Positions 18,327 through 26,702 of a stretch of 64,000 bases of DNA are shown piece after piece. Position 1 is the stretch's first letter. Every line of letters begins with the position of its first letter. The translations under genes and the position numbers were made by a program. Source of the stretch: Paraburkholderia sp. BL9I2N2 (GTDB lineage: Bacteria > Pseudomonadota > Gammaproteobacteria > Burkholderiales > Burkholderiaceae); assembly GCF_004339745.1 (NCBI RefSeq), contig NZ_SMGP01000003.1, forward strand, positions 868,001 to 932,000, given 5' to 3'. The notes beneath the pieces were generated by a model, which was not told the origin of the DNA, made no database searches, and saw only the letters and a program-made list of their open reading frames with translations.

Positions 18327-18890
18327 CTAGCCTATTTCGATCGTGCGGCTCGCCGATCGCGGCGGTTCCTGTTTCGGCACGGTCAACGTAAGCACGCCCT
18401 TGTCAAACTTTGCGAGCGCGTGGTCGGGGTCGGCGTTCTCCGGCATCGGGATCGTGCGCGTGAAGGCCCCATATGCGCGTTCAAGTCGATAGCAGCCGTC
18501 TTCCTCACCGTGCACATCCTGCTTTTTCTCGCCGCGCAACACCATCGCTCCATCCTCGACGCTGACGGTCAGATCCTCCCTTTCCATGCCCGGCAACTCG
18601 ACAGTCACGCGCAGGACCTTCCCTTCGTCGACGACGTCGATGCGCGGCTGGAAACGCGATGAGCTGAAGTCGCCAAACCATCGTTCTAGCGCCCCGCGGG
18701 CTGCAAACGGATCGTGAAAGAAATCCTCCATCGCACGCCACGGGTCGCGGGAGAAAAGCCGCTGGATATCTGGCCATCCGGCACGCCATGGTTCGCTGGC
18801 CGGCGGACTTTGCGGACCGTCCGCATCGGGCTTGCGCGCTGAGCCGCGGAGAAATTTGAAAGGATTCCATTTTTTGGGGTCGGTGTTCAT
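18327..18890 (-). CDS. Hsp20 family small heat-shock protein
   Basis: 187 residues: a long charged N-terminal arm (about 1-85), then the alpha-crystallin domain (about 88-185) with RIDVVDEGKVLRVTVELPGM, LRGEKKQD and the conserved A-x-F-D-K-G-V-L-T-L-T-V-P ending. It is an ATP-independent holdase in the cytoplasm. GGAGCAGCAG precedes the ATG at 18890. It is the third and last gene of a run of three Hsp20 genes, with 134 bases before it, so it may have partly separate expression. Confidence 0.93.
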   Translation of the reverse strand: MNTDPKKWNPFKFLRGSARKPDADGPQSPPASEPWRAGWPDIQRLFSRDPWRAMEDFFHDPFAARGALERWFGDFSSSRFQPRIDVVDEGKVLRVTVELPGMEREDLTVSVEDGAMVLRGEKKQDVHGEEDGCYRLERAYGAFTRTIPMPENADPDHALAKFDKGVLTLTVPKQEPPRSASRTIEIG

Positions 18891-19024
18891 CTGCTGCTCC
18901 TCAATGATCTGACAGGAGAGCGAGACCATGACGATCTGCATCCGGCGCCTCCACGAACCGGGCGGTGGCGACCTCGCAGCCGCCACCGGGTTTTCTCCTG
19001 TCATCGTTGCCGGTCTTTGCGGGC

Positions 19025-19432
19025 TCAGTTCGTCTGCACCTCGATCCGGCGCGGCCGTGCTTCGTCGCGACGCGGAATCGTCAGCTTCAGCACGCCGTCC
19101 TGCAGGTTCGCATCGATCTTCGATGTGTCGAAATCCGGGCTCAGCGAGAACGCGCGCGCGAAATGCGGTTCACGGATCTCGGCGTGCTGCAGCCGCAGAC
19201 CGGCGGGTGTGGGCACGACCGCTTCCGCTTCGATATAAAGATTGCCGTCGTGCACCTTCACGTCGAGTTTGTCCTTGGTGACGCCTGGAAGGTCCGCCCA
19301 CAGCGTGATGCCCTGGCTGTCCTCAAACACATCCACCGCTGGTGTGAACGTCCTCCGACGTGCTGACTGGTCGCCCTCGCGTCGTGCTACTGTTTTCTGG
19401 TCGCGTTCAGCAACCTGTGTCCTGTCGTTCAT
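19025..19432 (-). CDS. Hsp20 family small heat-shock protein
   Basis: 135 residues with a short Arg/Glu-rich arm and an alpha-crystallin domain from about residue 30 (PAVDVFEDSQGITLWADLPG ... LQDGVLKLTIPRRDEARPRR). GAGGAGCAGGCC before the ATG sets the start. It is the middle gene of three; only 24 bases separate it from the upstream Hsp20 gene, so the two are co-transcribed from the sigma-32 promoter at 20042-20069. Paired dissimilar Hsp20 proteins commonly co-assemble (family knowledge). Confidence 0.93.
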   Translation of the reverse strand: MNDRTQVAERDQKTVARREGDQSARRRTFTPAVDVFEDSQGITLWADLPGVTKDKLDVKVHDGNLYIEAEAVVPTPAGLRLQHAEIREPHFARAFSLSPDFDTSKIDANLQDGVLKLTIPRRDEARPRRIEVQTN

Positions 19433-19456
19433 GGCCTGCTCCTCGAATAACTGGCA

Positions 19457-19909
19457 TTACTGCACGGTGATGGCCCGCGGCTTGGACGCTTCGCGCTTGC
19501 CGACGGTGATCGACAGGCAGCCGTTGGTGTAGCGGGCCTGCACCCTGTCGGGGTCAGCGTTCTGCGGCAGCTCGATCACGCGTCGGAAAATGCCGGTGAA
19601 ACGCTCCTGCGCATAGGTGCGGGTGTCGTCGCGGGTGTCGTCATCGGTCCCGGCCCGGGCAGGCTTGCGCTCACCGCTGATCGTCAGCAGGCCCTTGTCG
19701 ATCGACACGTCGAGGTCGGCCAGCGTGAGGCCCGGCGCGAACGCGACGATTTCGATCGAGTCGTCGGTCGTACCGATGTTCACCTGCGGAAAGGCCCCGA
19801 AGCGGCCCGAGCGGATGCTGGACGGAAAGCCGCCGAACAGGCTGTCCATCTGCCGTTGCAGACGGTCAAACTCACTGAACAGGTCGGTTCCGGAAAAGAG
19901 ATCACTCAT
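19457..19909 (-). CDS. Hsp20 family small heat-shock protein (IbpA-like arm)
   Basis: 150 residues: an N-terminal arm with FSEFDRLQRQMDSLFGGFP, an alpha-crystallin domain (about 40-140) with IVAFAPGLTLADLDVSIDKG and the terminal YTNGCLSITVGKREASKPR. AAGGAGGATACG before the ATG at 19909 is near-perfect; an in-frame ATG at 20041 adds a basic leader with no ribosome site. It is the first gene behind the sigma-32 promoter, with a 5' leader of about 130 bases that might carry a thermosensor structure (not tested). Confidence 0.93.
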   Translation of the reverse strand: MSDLFSGTDLFSEFDRLQRQMDSLFGGFPSSIRSGRFGAFPQVNIGTTDDSIEIVAFAPGLTLADLDVSIDKGLLTISGERKPARAGTDDDTRDDTRTYAQERFTGIFRRVIELPQNADPDRVQARYTNGCLSITVGKREASKPRAITVQ

Positions 19910-20041
19910 CGTATCCTCCTTCGATGCAGCGAGGAGGCGAACGGGCCTACGCGCTCCAGTCCGCCTGCCAGGCCGCTGGCAAACAAATCGAAACACGCAG
20001 CGCACCGGATGTGACCGGCGCGTCTGCCTGAGCGAAATCAA

Positions 20042-20069
20042 AGATAGAACCTACGGCGAAAATTTCAAG
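20042..20069 (-). promoter_or_regulatory. sigma-32 heat-shock promoter for the Hsp20 operon
   Basis: On the minus strand CTTGAAA (20069-20063) is followed after a 13-base spacer by TTCTATCT (20049-20042). These match the RpoH consensus CTTGAAA - 13-15 - CCCCATnT at 7/7 and about 4/7 informative positions. It lies about 130 bases before the first Hsp20 start. Confidence 0.7.
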
Positions 20070-20090
20070 CGGCGGTGGTGAATTCCTGTC

Positions 20091-20118
20091 TTGAAAATTG
20101 CCTGCCAAATAATATTAT
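20091..20118 (+). promoter_or_regulatory. candidate sigma-70 promoter, divergent from the Hsp20 operon
   Basis: TTGAAA (20091-20096), a 16-base spacer and TATTAT (20113-20118) precede the 127-residue gene at 20151. The region is AT-rich against its surroundings. It starts only 22 bases from the sigma-32 -35 box, so the two promoters share one short control region. Confidence 0.5.
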
Positions 20119-20150
20119 CGCGGTGCATTGCAACGGAACCGGAGGACACC

Positions 20151-20534
20151 ATGGAATTCGATTCGGACTGGCTCACGCTTGGCAGACATCGCGTCCGGCT
20201 GCGCTCGACCAGAGGCTTTCCGACGGAATTGATGCGTAGCGTGGCGGAGGTCGTGCGCCTCGCGATCGACAACAACATGAGCGCCCGCGCGCGGCTGGTC
20301 GAGATCGTCTTCCAGCAGGACCACGCATACGAGATCGCCGTTGGCACGACCCTGGCGGAAGACAGCGTTTGTGCGCCGCAACTCGAAGCGGCGCTCGCGC
20401 TGGTGCTCGGCCTGCTGCCAGAGCAGGTGAACATCATCGTGACGACAGTAAGTCAGGAGGAAGTCGACCTGCACTTCGGCGTGTATGAACGCATGCTAGC
20501 CGAGAAACTGGGCGTGGTGCCGCCAATCCAGTGA
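20151..20534 (+). CDS. hypothetical protein divergent from Hsp20 operon
   Basis: 127 residues, acidic, no membrane segment or signal. It has a basic beginning (LTLGRHRVRLRSTRGFP), a helix-rich middle (ELMRSVAEVVRLAIDNN) and a C-terminal half rich in Leu, Val and Glu. I recognise no domain. GGAGGACACC before the ATG supports the start. The divergent arrangement with small heat-shock genes suggests a shared stress context, nothing more. Confidence 0.7.
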   Translation: MEFDSDWLTLGRHRVRLRSTRGFPTELMRSVAEVVRLAIDNNMSARARLVEIVFQQDHAYEIAVGTTLAEDSVCAPQLEAALALVLGLLPEQVNIIVTTVSQEEVDLHFGVYERMLAEKLGVVPPIQ

Positions 20535-21439
20535 TCGTCGGGCGATTGATTGTGCTGTGCCGCCGGGCCAGCCTCCCGCCACGGGTCGACGGTCAAGGGA
20601 CGCGTCATCTGTCCGCATTCCGACACCCGTTTACGCCGACGGCGGACTTCGTGTTTCCGGTCTACTGACGGCAGTCGCGGGACCTTCTGGACCGCGACGC
20701 ACGAAGGCCGCGCGGACGACGTCCCCCGACAGGGCGCGAGGCGTCGTGCTCAGCCCGCCAATGCTGAAATGCTGTCAATGCAGAGTAAGTTGTAGTTCGC
20801 ATTCCACCCGGTGCGAGCACGATCCTGCCTACTCTGATCCGAGGATGCCCTGCCGACCGCACACGTCAAAATTTTAGCGATTGCGCCAGCTGCTGCAGCG
20901 CGCGGCTCCGAAGGCCGCTTGGCCCGGCAGAACCGTTTGCAACCGCGAGTCAAAACCGGGCTGCGACGGAATCAGGGGATCGCGTTACACCCATGAGTAG
21001 GCGCCCGGCTCTCAGAGCAGGAGCTCTCGCGTACGCGGGGCGAATTGCCTCGCATGGCAGACACTGCCGAACGGGTTATCGCATGAGTTGTGCCTCTTGC
21101 CGGCAGAACAGCGCGAGGTTCAGGGGCTGGCCGAACGGATGGGATCTGTGGGAGCCGCGAGGCCGCGTTGCGGATCGGGTCCGGCGACTTGGCCACCGGG
21201 TCCAATGTCGAACCCTACGGCCATCCCGGGTATCCCCCACGTGTCGTTCCCCTCGTGTGTGTTTTGCACACTCTGATGGAACCCGGGAGACAGATGCCCA
21301 ACGCTCCGCGCGTGCCTCAGTCGGTTTGCGCAGCGATAACTATGGCCCAACGGGCGGAGGGCGCTCCCGATCAAGCGGGCGCGAGTTGTTCCGCGGCCCG
21401 ATTCATGCGGCGCGTGATGTGAACAGGCAGGAGGCCATC
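20535..21439. other. long non-coding stretch
   Basis: 905 bases between the 127-residue gene and the zinc-ribbon-like gene. Open frames run through it but have high Arg/Pro/Ser shadow composition and no ribosome sites. I find no remnant I can name. Confidence 0.5.
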
Positions 21440-21748
21440 ATGAAAACCCGGATCTTCACCTATGTCGAATGCCCGTGCGGACATCGCGGAGCCCTGATCG
21501 AAACGATAGAAACGGGCGTTTTTCCGGCCGGTCAGCATAGGACCTGGCTGCGCAAGTTGACCCGCGCCGGGACGTACGACGGAGGAGATGTGCTATTTGC
21601 GAAAATGAAGCCCGGGTGTCCGGCCTGCGGCCGGAGTGTGGGTCCTGACGATGTCGTCGGACGTAGCGAACTGCAGGGAACGGGCGAGGTGCTGCGGACA
21701 AAAAGTGAGTCGGGGCCACTGGAGGCAACGCCCGCGGTCAGTTGGTGA
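21440..21748 (+). CDS. small zinc-ribbon-like hypothetical protein
   Basis: 102 residues with two cysteine pairs, CPCGH at 11-15 and CPACG at about 60-64, spaced as in a zinc ribbon. Between them are basic residues (HRTWLRKLTRAG). No signal or membrane segment. AGGAGGCCATC before the ATG at 21440 sets the start, though the frame is open far upstream. Zinc binding is inferred from the cysteines; I know no function. It could be nucleic-acid binding. Confidence 0.65.
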   Translation: MKTRIFTYVECPCGHRGALIETIETGVFPAGQHRTWLRKLTRAGTYDGGDVLFAKMKPGCPACGRSVGPDDVVGRSELQGTGEVLRTKSESGPLEATPAVSW

Positions 21749-22171
21749 CGGGCGGCAATCCGACAACCAGGGGGCACTGCAAGAGGCACTTTGCCGGCGC
21801 GAAGGCATTCCCGGAAATCACGAAGGAGACAGTGGCGCCTCTCGGTCCGCTCGACTTCCCGGTTCCGCCGCGCGTCAATCCGCTGATCCGGCTATACGCG
21901 TTTCATGGCGTTGCTTCGAAGCTAATTCCGCTGTACGACTGGACCAGCACCTTGCGTCACACCAAACGAAATGACATTGCCCCTGAATACGGCGAGCGTC
22001 CGCCGGTGTTGTTCGCGTGTCAACGAGAGGTCGAGTTGGGCCCAGCCCTTGCTCACCTTTTGGCACGCCCATCGCGATATCGGTTCTGCGCCAAGCAGAA
22101 AGGGCGGTTCGTGGTCTCTCATGACGCAATTTCCCCGTGCGGTCCGGCCGCAATCACTTGAGGAGCAGACA
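21749..22171. other. stretch with one doubtful reading frame
   Basis: 423 bases. A plus frame (21742-22161) contains a protein-like piece (VNPLIRLYAFHGVASKLIPL) flanked by shadow-like sequence and no ribosome site; it may be a fragment of an unrecognised gene. I do not call it. Confidence 0.35.
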
Positions 22172-22468
22172 ATGGAAACGACGAAAGCAGAAGGAACGCT
22201 ACGGGAGGTTGCTGGCGACGTTCAGCAAGCCGCCGGGGATCTGCTGGGCAGTGCCGGCGCACAGGTTAGCGGAACAGCGAAAGAGTTGAGCGGCAAAGCT
22301 CAGCAACTCTATGCCGATTTTGTGGATGTCGTACGCGAGTCCACGGTGGAGCGGCCGTTCGCGGCGCTGGCAATTGCCGCTGGCGTGGGCTTCATCGTTG
22401 GAGCGTTGCGCGCAGCGAATCGCTCAAGGCCCGATAACGGCCGAAGCGACTCGATAGACCGGGAGTAA
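22172..22468 (+). CDS. DUF883 / ElaB-YqjD family membrane-anchored protein
   Basis: 98 residues: an amphipathic Ala/Gln-rich helical N-terminal part with CsbD-like features (LREVAGDVQQAAGDLLGSAG), then one membrane helix (about 62-82) with GVGFIVGALRA, and a basic tail. Family members sit in the inner membrane and YqjD of E. coli binds ribosomes in stationary phase. GAGGAGCAGACA precedes the ATG. It heads a three-gene operon with the holin-like and 102-residue proteins, as in yqjD-yqjE-yqjK. Confidence 0.82.
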   Translation: METTKAEGTLREVAGDVQQAAGDLLGSAGAQVSGTAKELSGKAQQLYADFVDVVRESTVERPFAALAIAAGVGFIVGALRAANRSRPDNGRSDSIDRE

Positions 22469-22574
22469 GGCTACTCGCGTCTTGCCCTCGACGCGGCCTG
22501 AAAGGTGTAGACGGCAAACACCTGGCGGGCCGCCCCGGCGTTTCCGCAACAAGCCAGTCCCGAGGAGTCCCGCA

Positions 22575-22949
22575 ATGTCCATGCGTTCGAAAATCACGAA
22601 GTGGCGAAACGTCGGCAGATTCTGCGTCGAGCGAGCCACGGATTATGGTGAGCTCCTCGGCGTCGAACTTGAGGAGACCAGGAAATGTCTGGTCCGCGAG
22701 TTGAGCGCACTTGTTGCCCTGGCCGTCGCCGGTCTGTTCACACTTTCGTTTGTGTGCATTGCGATCATCGCGACGGCGTGGCGTACGCCTTACTTCCTTC
22801 CGGTGGTCTGGGGCGTTGCCGTGATGTGGCTGGTTGTTTCCGTTGTCTCTCTGCTCTTCGTCCGCGCCCAGAAACCCGGACGTTCGCTTCATCTTCTGCA
22901 GGGGGAGCTCCGGAGCGATCTCGACACGTTGAAGGAGGCGCTAAAATGA
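22575..22949 (+). CDS. phage holin family / YqjE (DUF1469) membrane protein
   Basis: 124 residues with an N-terminal amphipathic helix (YGELLGVELEETRKCLVREL), two membrane helices (about 45-68 and 74-97) and a charged C-terminal helix, the pattern of the YqjE/Phage_holin_3_6 family. Despite the name it is a chromosomal stress-associated protein, not a lysis holin, when it follows a DUF883 gene. The start at 22575 follows AGGAG. Its TGA overlaps the next ATG, so translation is coupled. Confidence 0.83.
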   Translation: MSMRSKITKWRNVGRFCVERATDYGELLGVELEETRKCLVRELSALVALAVAGLFTLSFVCIAIIATAWRTPYFLPVVWGVAVMWLVVSVVSLLFVRAQKPGRSLHLLQGELRSDLDTLKEALK

Positions 22950-23254
22950 ACCGGGTACCGACCAATAGTGAAGCCGAGACCGCAATCCTGCTGCGCATGG
23001 CGGAATCACGCACAGCACTGCTAGCGGCGAATAGCACTCCACCATCGGTCCCGGCCGTACTCGGACAGACGCGGCCTCCTGCGGTCGGCCTGATCGCCTC
23101 GCTGGCCGACGCACCGCGCGTCACGCTGCTACTGGCGTTGTGCGTCGGCACCATCGTCCTCGGACCTCGCCGGACAGTCGGAATTGCCGGCCGCTCGGGG
23201 ATCGCCGCGTGGCTAGGAGGAACCGTGCGGAAAGCGGTTCTCAAGTCCGTGTGA
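22946..23254 (+). CDS. YqjK-position small membrane protein
   Basis: 102 residues. A polar N-terminal part (1-45), one hydrophobic segment (about 55-75; VTLLLALCVGTIVLG) and a basic C-terminus. It overlaps the holin-like gene by ATGA and completes the operon in the place YqjK occupies in enterobacteria; sequence similarity to YqjK is not obvious to me, so the name is positional. Confidence 0.75.
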   Translation: MNRVPTNSEAETAILLRMAESRTALLAANSTPPSVPAVLGQTRPPAVGLIASLADAPRVTLLLALCVGTIVLGPRRTVGIAGRSGIAAWLGGTVRKAVLKSV

Positions 23255-23839
23255 GTCGCCTGCCAGGGAAAGCACGGCGAGGTCGATTCAGATGGGTCAA
23301 ACCTTCGAACCTCCGCGACTGCTATCGCGACCGCTGCTACCGCTTGGCGCGTCGAGAAATCCTCGCGCTGCGAAGTTGCGCATGGTGCGTGCTCGGCGAG
23401 CATGAGCATCGCAGCTGGAACTGCTCGGGTATGTCTTTTACGCGCCGCTTGTTTGGATTAGGGAGGCGTGCAGCGTTTATCGCGTTTAATCTAGGTTCAG
23501 GCGCTTGCGTTGCTCGAAACTGGCCGCGAACGCATCGCCGCGACGGCTGTCAGGGCGACTTGCCAGCCGTCCCCGGAGGACTCCGAACCCATTGCCGTCG
23601 CGTCTTCCGGATATCTGGCTCAGACCGGTACCGCAGTTCCGAAGGTTCCGACGACGAGCGCTTCGTACGCGTTATGCGCGCCTGATGCGGCCGTGTCTGA
23701 CACGCCCTTGGCGTGCGGGTCATTCTGAGGCATGCGCGTCGGCGATTTCGTTGTGCTCGAACCCTTGTAGAGATCGTGCCCGTCGTCCCGCCGGTTCAGT
23801 AAGGCGCCCAGCTTCCTCCAGTTCATGGTCGTGCGACTT
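23255..23839. other. non-coding stretch
   Basis: 585 bases. A minus frame ending at 23620 gives 60-76 hydrophilic residues (MNWRKLGALLNRRDDGHDLY start) without a ribosome site. Nothing else is recognisable. Confidence 0.4.
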
Positions 23840-24130
23840 TTAAAGCTCACTCACAGGATGGATGTCGAACAAATCGAGTGTCACCCGTTTCGCCGTGGTA
23901 TCCCACGCAGTCGCTTTCACGCCGCTCTCGCAGAACTCGAAGAGGTGCGGGTCGCCCGGTTTCGCCCATGAACAACAGACGCACATGAAGCCGGCCGTTC
24001 GTTCTGCGCGCAGCAGCACGGTGCTGTCCTTCAACGCGACTTTCTCCTGCGAAAAAATTCTTGCCACCGCCTTCGATCCCCAGCCGCCGCAAGAGTAGGG
24101 ACACGCGCCGTTCATTCTTTCCTTGTCCAT
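23840..24130 (-). pseudogene. FdhF/YdeP-family molybdopterin oxidoreductase, N-terminal stub
   Basis: 96 residues that follow the N-terminus of YdeP-type oxidoreductases: GGWGSKAVARIFSQEKVALK, GFMCVCCSWAKPGDPHLFEF, CESGVKATAWDTTAKRV, ending HPVSEL and a stop exactly where the family continues into the large molybdopterin domain (normally more than 750 residues). The iron-sulfur cysteine pair region is present, the cofactor domain absent. It is a truncated remnant, not a functional short protein. Confidence 0.8.
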
Positions 24131-24279
24131 GGAATGTTCTTTGGCCGCCGACGAATTCTGCTTTCTCTAGCAAGCCGCATTCCTCAATGGGTTCTCTTCT
24201 GCGCTCAATCGACCCCATCGCAGGAACGATTTTCGCTGGTTACGCGCAAGGATTCAGTTTCTGTTGACGGAGATCTGAA

Positions 24280-26430
24280 GTGAGTACAGTTGACCGCGAA
24301 GCTGTTCTCGTTCACCAACAGGCCGTGCTGGCGAAGTTCGGCGAACTGGCGCTTCGCTCAGACGATCTTGACGAAATATTGACCGAAGCCTGTCGTCTGG
24401 TCGGCGAGGCGTTGAGGACCGACATGGCGAAGGTCATGGAGTTGCAGGACGACGGCACGACTCTGCTCGTGCGGGCCGGCGTCGGCTGGCCACCCGGAGT
24501 GGTCGGACATGCAACGGCCAAAGCGGAGTCCGGCTCGTCGGAAGGCTATGCGCTGCAAACGGGCGAACCGGCCGTCTCCCGCGACATCGCCACGGAAAAG
24601 CGCTTTCGCTATCCACAGTTCATCGTCGATGCGGGCGTGAAGGCGCTGGTCAATGTTGTCATTCTCGGCGGAAAAGGCCGGTGCCCCTACGGCATCCTCC
24701 AGGTGGACAGCCTTGAGCCTCGAGATTTTTCCCGCCCCGACACCGAGTTTCTGCGCTCCTATGCCAACCTGCTCGCCGCCGCCGTCGAACGGTTGCGCAT
24801 CGCCGCGGAAACGCGACGGCACGCGATCTCGCTGCGCGAAAGCGAAGAACGCTACCGCACGCTGGCTACGCAAATACCGCAACTGGTATTCACTTCAAGC
24901 AGTTCGGGAGAGCGCACTTGGGGCAGTCCCCAATGGGTCGAATACAGCGGCATTCCCGAAAAAGACAGCTTGGGGCTCGGGTGGCTGGCAGCCATTCATC
25001 CGGACGACCGTCCGGCGACCATGGCAGCGTGGGCGGCATGCGAGACCACGGGCGAGTTTTCCGTGGAGCATCGGATTCGCCGGGCCGTCGACCAGACTTA
25101 CCGCTGGTTCCAGAGCCGCGCCACACCGGTGCGCGCCGAGGGCCGGATTGTCGGCTGGCTTGGCACGTCTACCGACGTAGAAGATCAGGCACGCGTTCGC
25201 AAGGCACTGGAACGCAGCGGCGAAGAACTCGAAGCGCGCGTACTAGAGCGAACAGCGGAGTTGCAGGCGGCGCTCGACACGTTGCATCGCGAAAGCCGCG
25301 AGCGCTCACGCGCGGAGGAACGCCTGCGTCATAGCGAAAAACTGAAAGCGATCGGGCAGCTCACGGGTGGCATTGCTCACGACTTCAACAACATGCTGCA
25401 GGCGATTATTGGTTGTCTCAGCATGATCCGCGTACGCCTGCAGCAAGGACGGCCGACCGAGGTTATGGGTCTCGTGGAGCGCGCCGAGCGAGGCGCCGTG
25501 CGAGCGGCCGCGTTGACGCACAGGCTGCTGGCGTTCGGGCGCCAGCAAACCCTCGAGCCGCGGCTCGTGAGCCTCGACACCATTGCACGCGATATGGAGG
25601 ACATGATCCGCCGCGCCGTGGGTGCAAGCATCAATGTCGAATTGAATTTGTCGGACGGCAAATGGCTGGCGATGTGCGATCCGAGCCAGATGGAAAGCGC
25701 GTTGCTGAATCTGTGTGTTAACGCGCGCGACGCCATGCCAAATGGCGGCTGGCTCACCATCAGTACTACCGAAATGGTGCTGGCTGAAGCCGAACTCTCC
25801 TTGTTCGAGGATGCGCAGCCCGGGCGTTACTGCTGCATCGCGGTGTCCGATACCGGCGTGGGCATGTCGCCGGAGGTACTTAGCAAGGCCTTCGAACCGT
25901 TCTTTACGACTAAGCCGGCGGGGCAAGGTGTCGGTCTCGGTCTGAGTCAGATCTACGGTTACGTGAGACAGTCGGGCGGCATCGTGCAGGTGGACACCGT
26001 GCCAGGCAAGGGCACCACAGTGCGTCTATGCATGCCGGCCCCCGCTGAACGGGACGACAATGAAGTAAGCGGCCGAGACACCGGCAAAACTATCATGCTG
26101 GTCGAGGACGAGGAGATCGTGAGGGAGGTGACCGCCGAGCAGCTGCGCGAACAGGGCTATCGCGTGCTTGAAGCGGACAGCGGCCCAGCCGCGCTGCGGC
26201 TCCTTAATGCAGGCGCTCGTTTCGACCTTCTGATCAGCGACGTCGCGTTGCCCGGCGGCATGAATGGCCGAGAGGTGGCCGATGCCATCAAGGCCCGCTA
26301 CGCTGATATTCCCGTTATCCTGGTGACGGGCTACGCGCCTGGCGATGCGTTGTCCGATATGGAGGTCATTCGCAAGCCCTTTCCTCCGGAAGTGCTCGCG
26401 GAGCACGTGCGCGCCAAGTTCGAAGACTGA
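24280..26430 (+). CDS. hybrid sensor histidine kinase/response regulator (GAF-PAS-HK-REC)
   Basis: 716 residues, soluble. GAF domain (about 15-170), PAS domain with PAC (about 185-305; WVEYSGIP, WLAAIHPDDR), coiled coil (306-355), dimerisation domain with GGIAHDFNNMLQ (His367), ATPase with NLCVNARDAMP and GQGVGLGLSQIYGYVRQSGG, and a C-terminal receiver (about 605-716) with phospho-acceptor Asp654 in LLISDVALPGG and Lys in VIRKPFPPE. The start is a GTG at 24280, with GGAG eight bases upstream. It senses a cytosolic ligand through GAF/PAS; the signal is unknown. No DNA-binding partner lies adjacent. Confidence 0.92.
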   Translation: MSTVDREAVLVHQQAVLAKFGELALRSDDLDEILTEACRLVGEALRTDMAKVMELQDDGTTLLVRAGVGWPPGVVGHATAKAESGSSEGYALQTGEPAVSRDIATEKRFRYPQFIVDAGVKALVNVVILGGKGRCPYGILQVDSLEPRDFSRPDTEFLRSYANLLAAAVERLRIAAETRRHAISLRESEERYRTLATQIPQLVFTSSSSGERTWGSPQWVEYSGIPEKDSLGLGWLAAIHPDDRPATMAAWAACETTGEFSVEHRIRRAVDQTYRWFQSRATPVRAEGRIVGWLGTSTDVEDQARVRKALERSGEELEARVLERTAELQAALDTLHRESRERSRAEERLRHSEKLKAIGQLTGGIAHDFNNMLQAIIGCLSMIRVRLQQGRPTEVMGLVERAERGAVRAAALTHRLLAFGRQQTLEPRLVSLDTIARDMEDMIRRAVGASINVELNLSDGKWLAMCDPSQMESALLNLCVNARDAMPNGGWLTISTTEMVLAEAELSLFEDAQPGRYCCIAVSDTGVGMSPEVLSKAFEPFFTTKPAGQGVGLGLSQIYGYVRQSGGIVQVDTVPGKGTTVRLCMPAPAERDDNEVSGRDTGKTIMLVEDEEIVREVTAEQLREQGYRVLEADSGPAALRLLNAGARFDLLISDVALPGGMNGREVADAIKARYADIPVILVTGYAPGDALSDMEVIRKPFPPEVLAEHVRAKFED

Positions 26431-26514
26431 CGAGCTATGTGCGAATCGGTACAAATCGGACGGTGCAAATTACACGCGTACAGATCGCAAATTCGCCAGG
26501 GGCCGGACCCCCGC

Positions 26515-26662
26515 TGTCGAAGAGCCTTTGCATCTGCTTGAGCTTTTCCGGATCGCGGGCCGCGAGATCGTCGGCTTCGCTGAAGTCCTTGCCCACGCGG
26601 CAATCCAGCCATCGTGATAGATCGCGCAATTGCCAAACAGCTCGATGTACTGCGTGCGGCGC
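26515..26662 (-). pseudogene. arylsulfatase, C-terminal remnant
   Basis: The minus strand reads RRTQYIELFGNCAIYHDGW followed by IAAW, then in the next frame KDFSEADDLAARDPEKLKQM and QRLFDS. In arylsulfatases these two blocks are separated by about 30 residues (the SIPW...LYHVDE segment), so there is an internal deletion plus frameshift. The catalytic CxPxR domain is absent. It is a dead scrap. Confidence 0.7.
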
Positions 26663-26702
26663 GTGGACGTTGCGCTGGGTTGATCAAAGGTTTAGGCCCG
26701 TC

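Noticed and set aside
20535..21439. Several open frames before the zinc-ribbon-like gene
   Set aside because: Shadow-like composition, no starts supported; one is only the upstream extension of the 21440 gene.
22575..22949. Phage lysis holin / prophage remnant
   Set aside because: It follows a DUF883 gene and has the YqjE layout; no other phage genes are present.
23620..23850. 76-residue minus frame
   Set aside because: Hydrophilic, no ribosome site, no recognisable domain.
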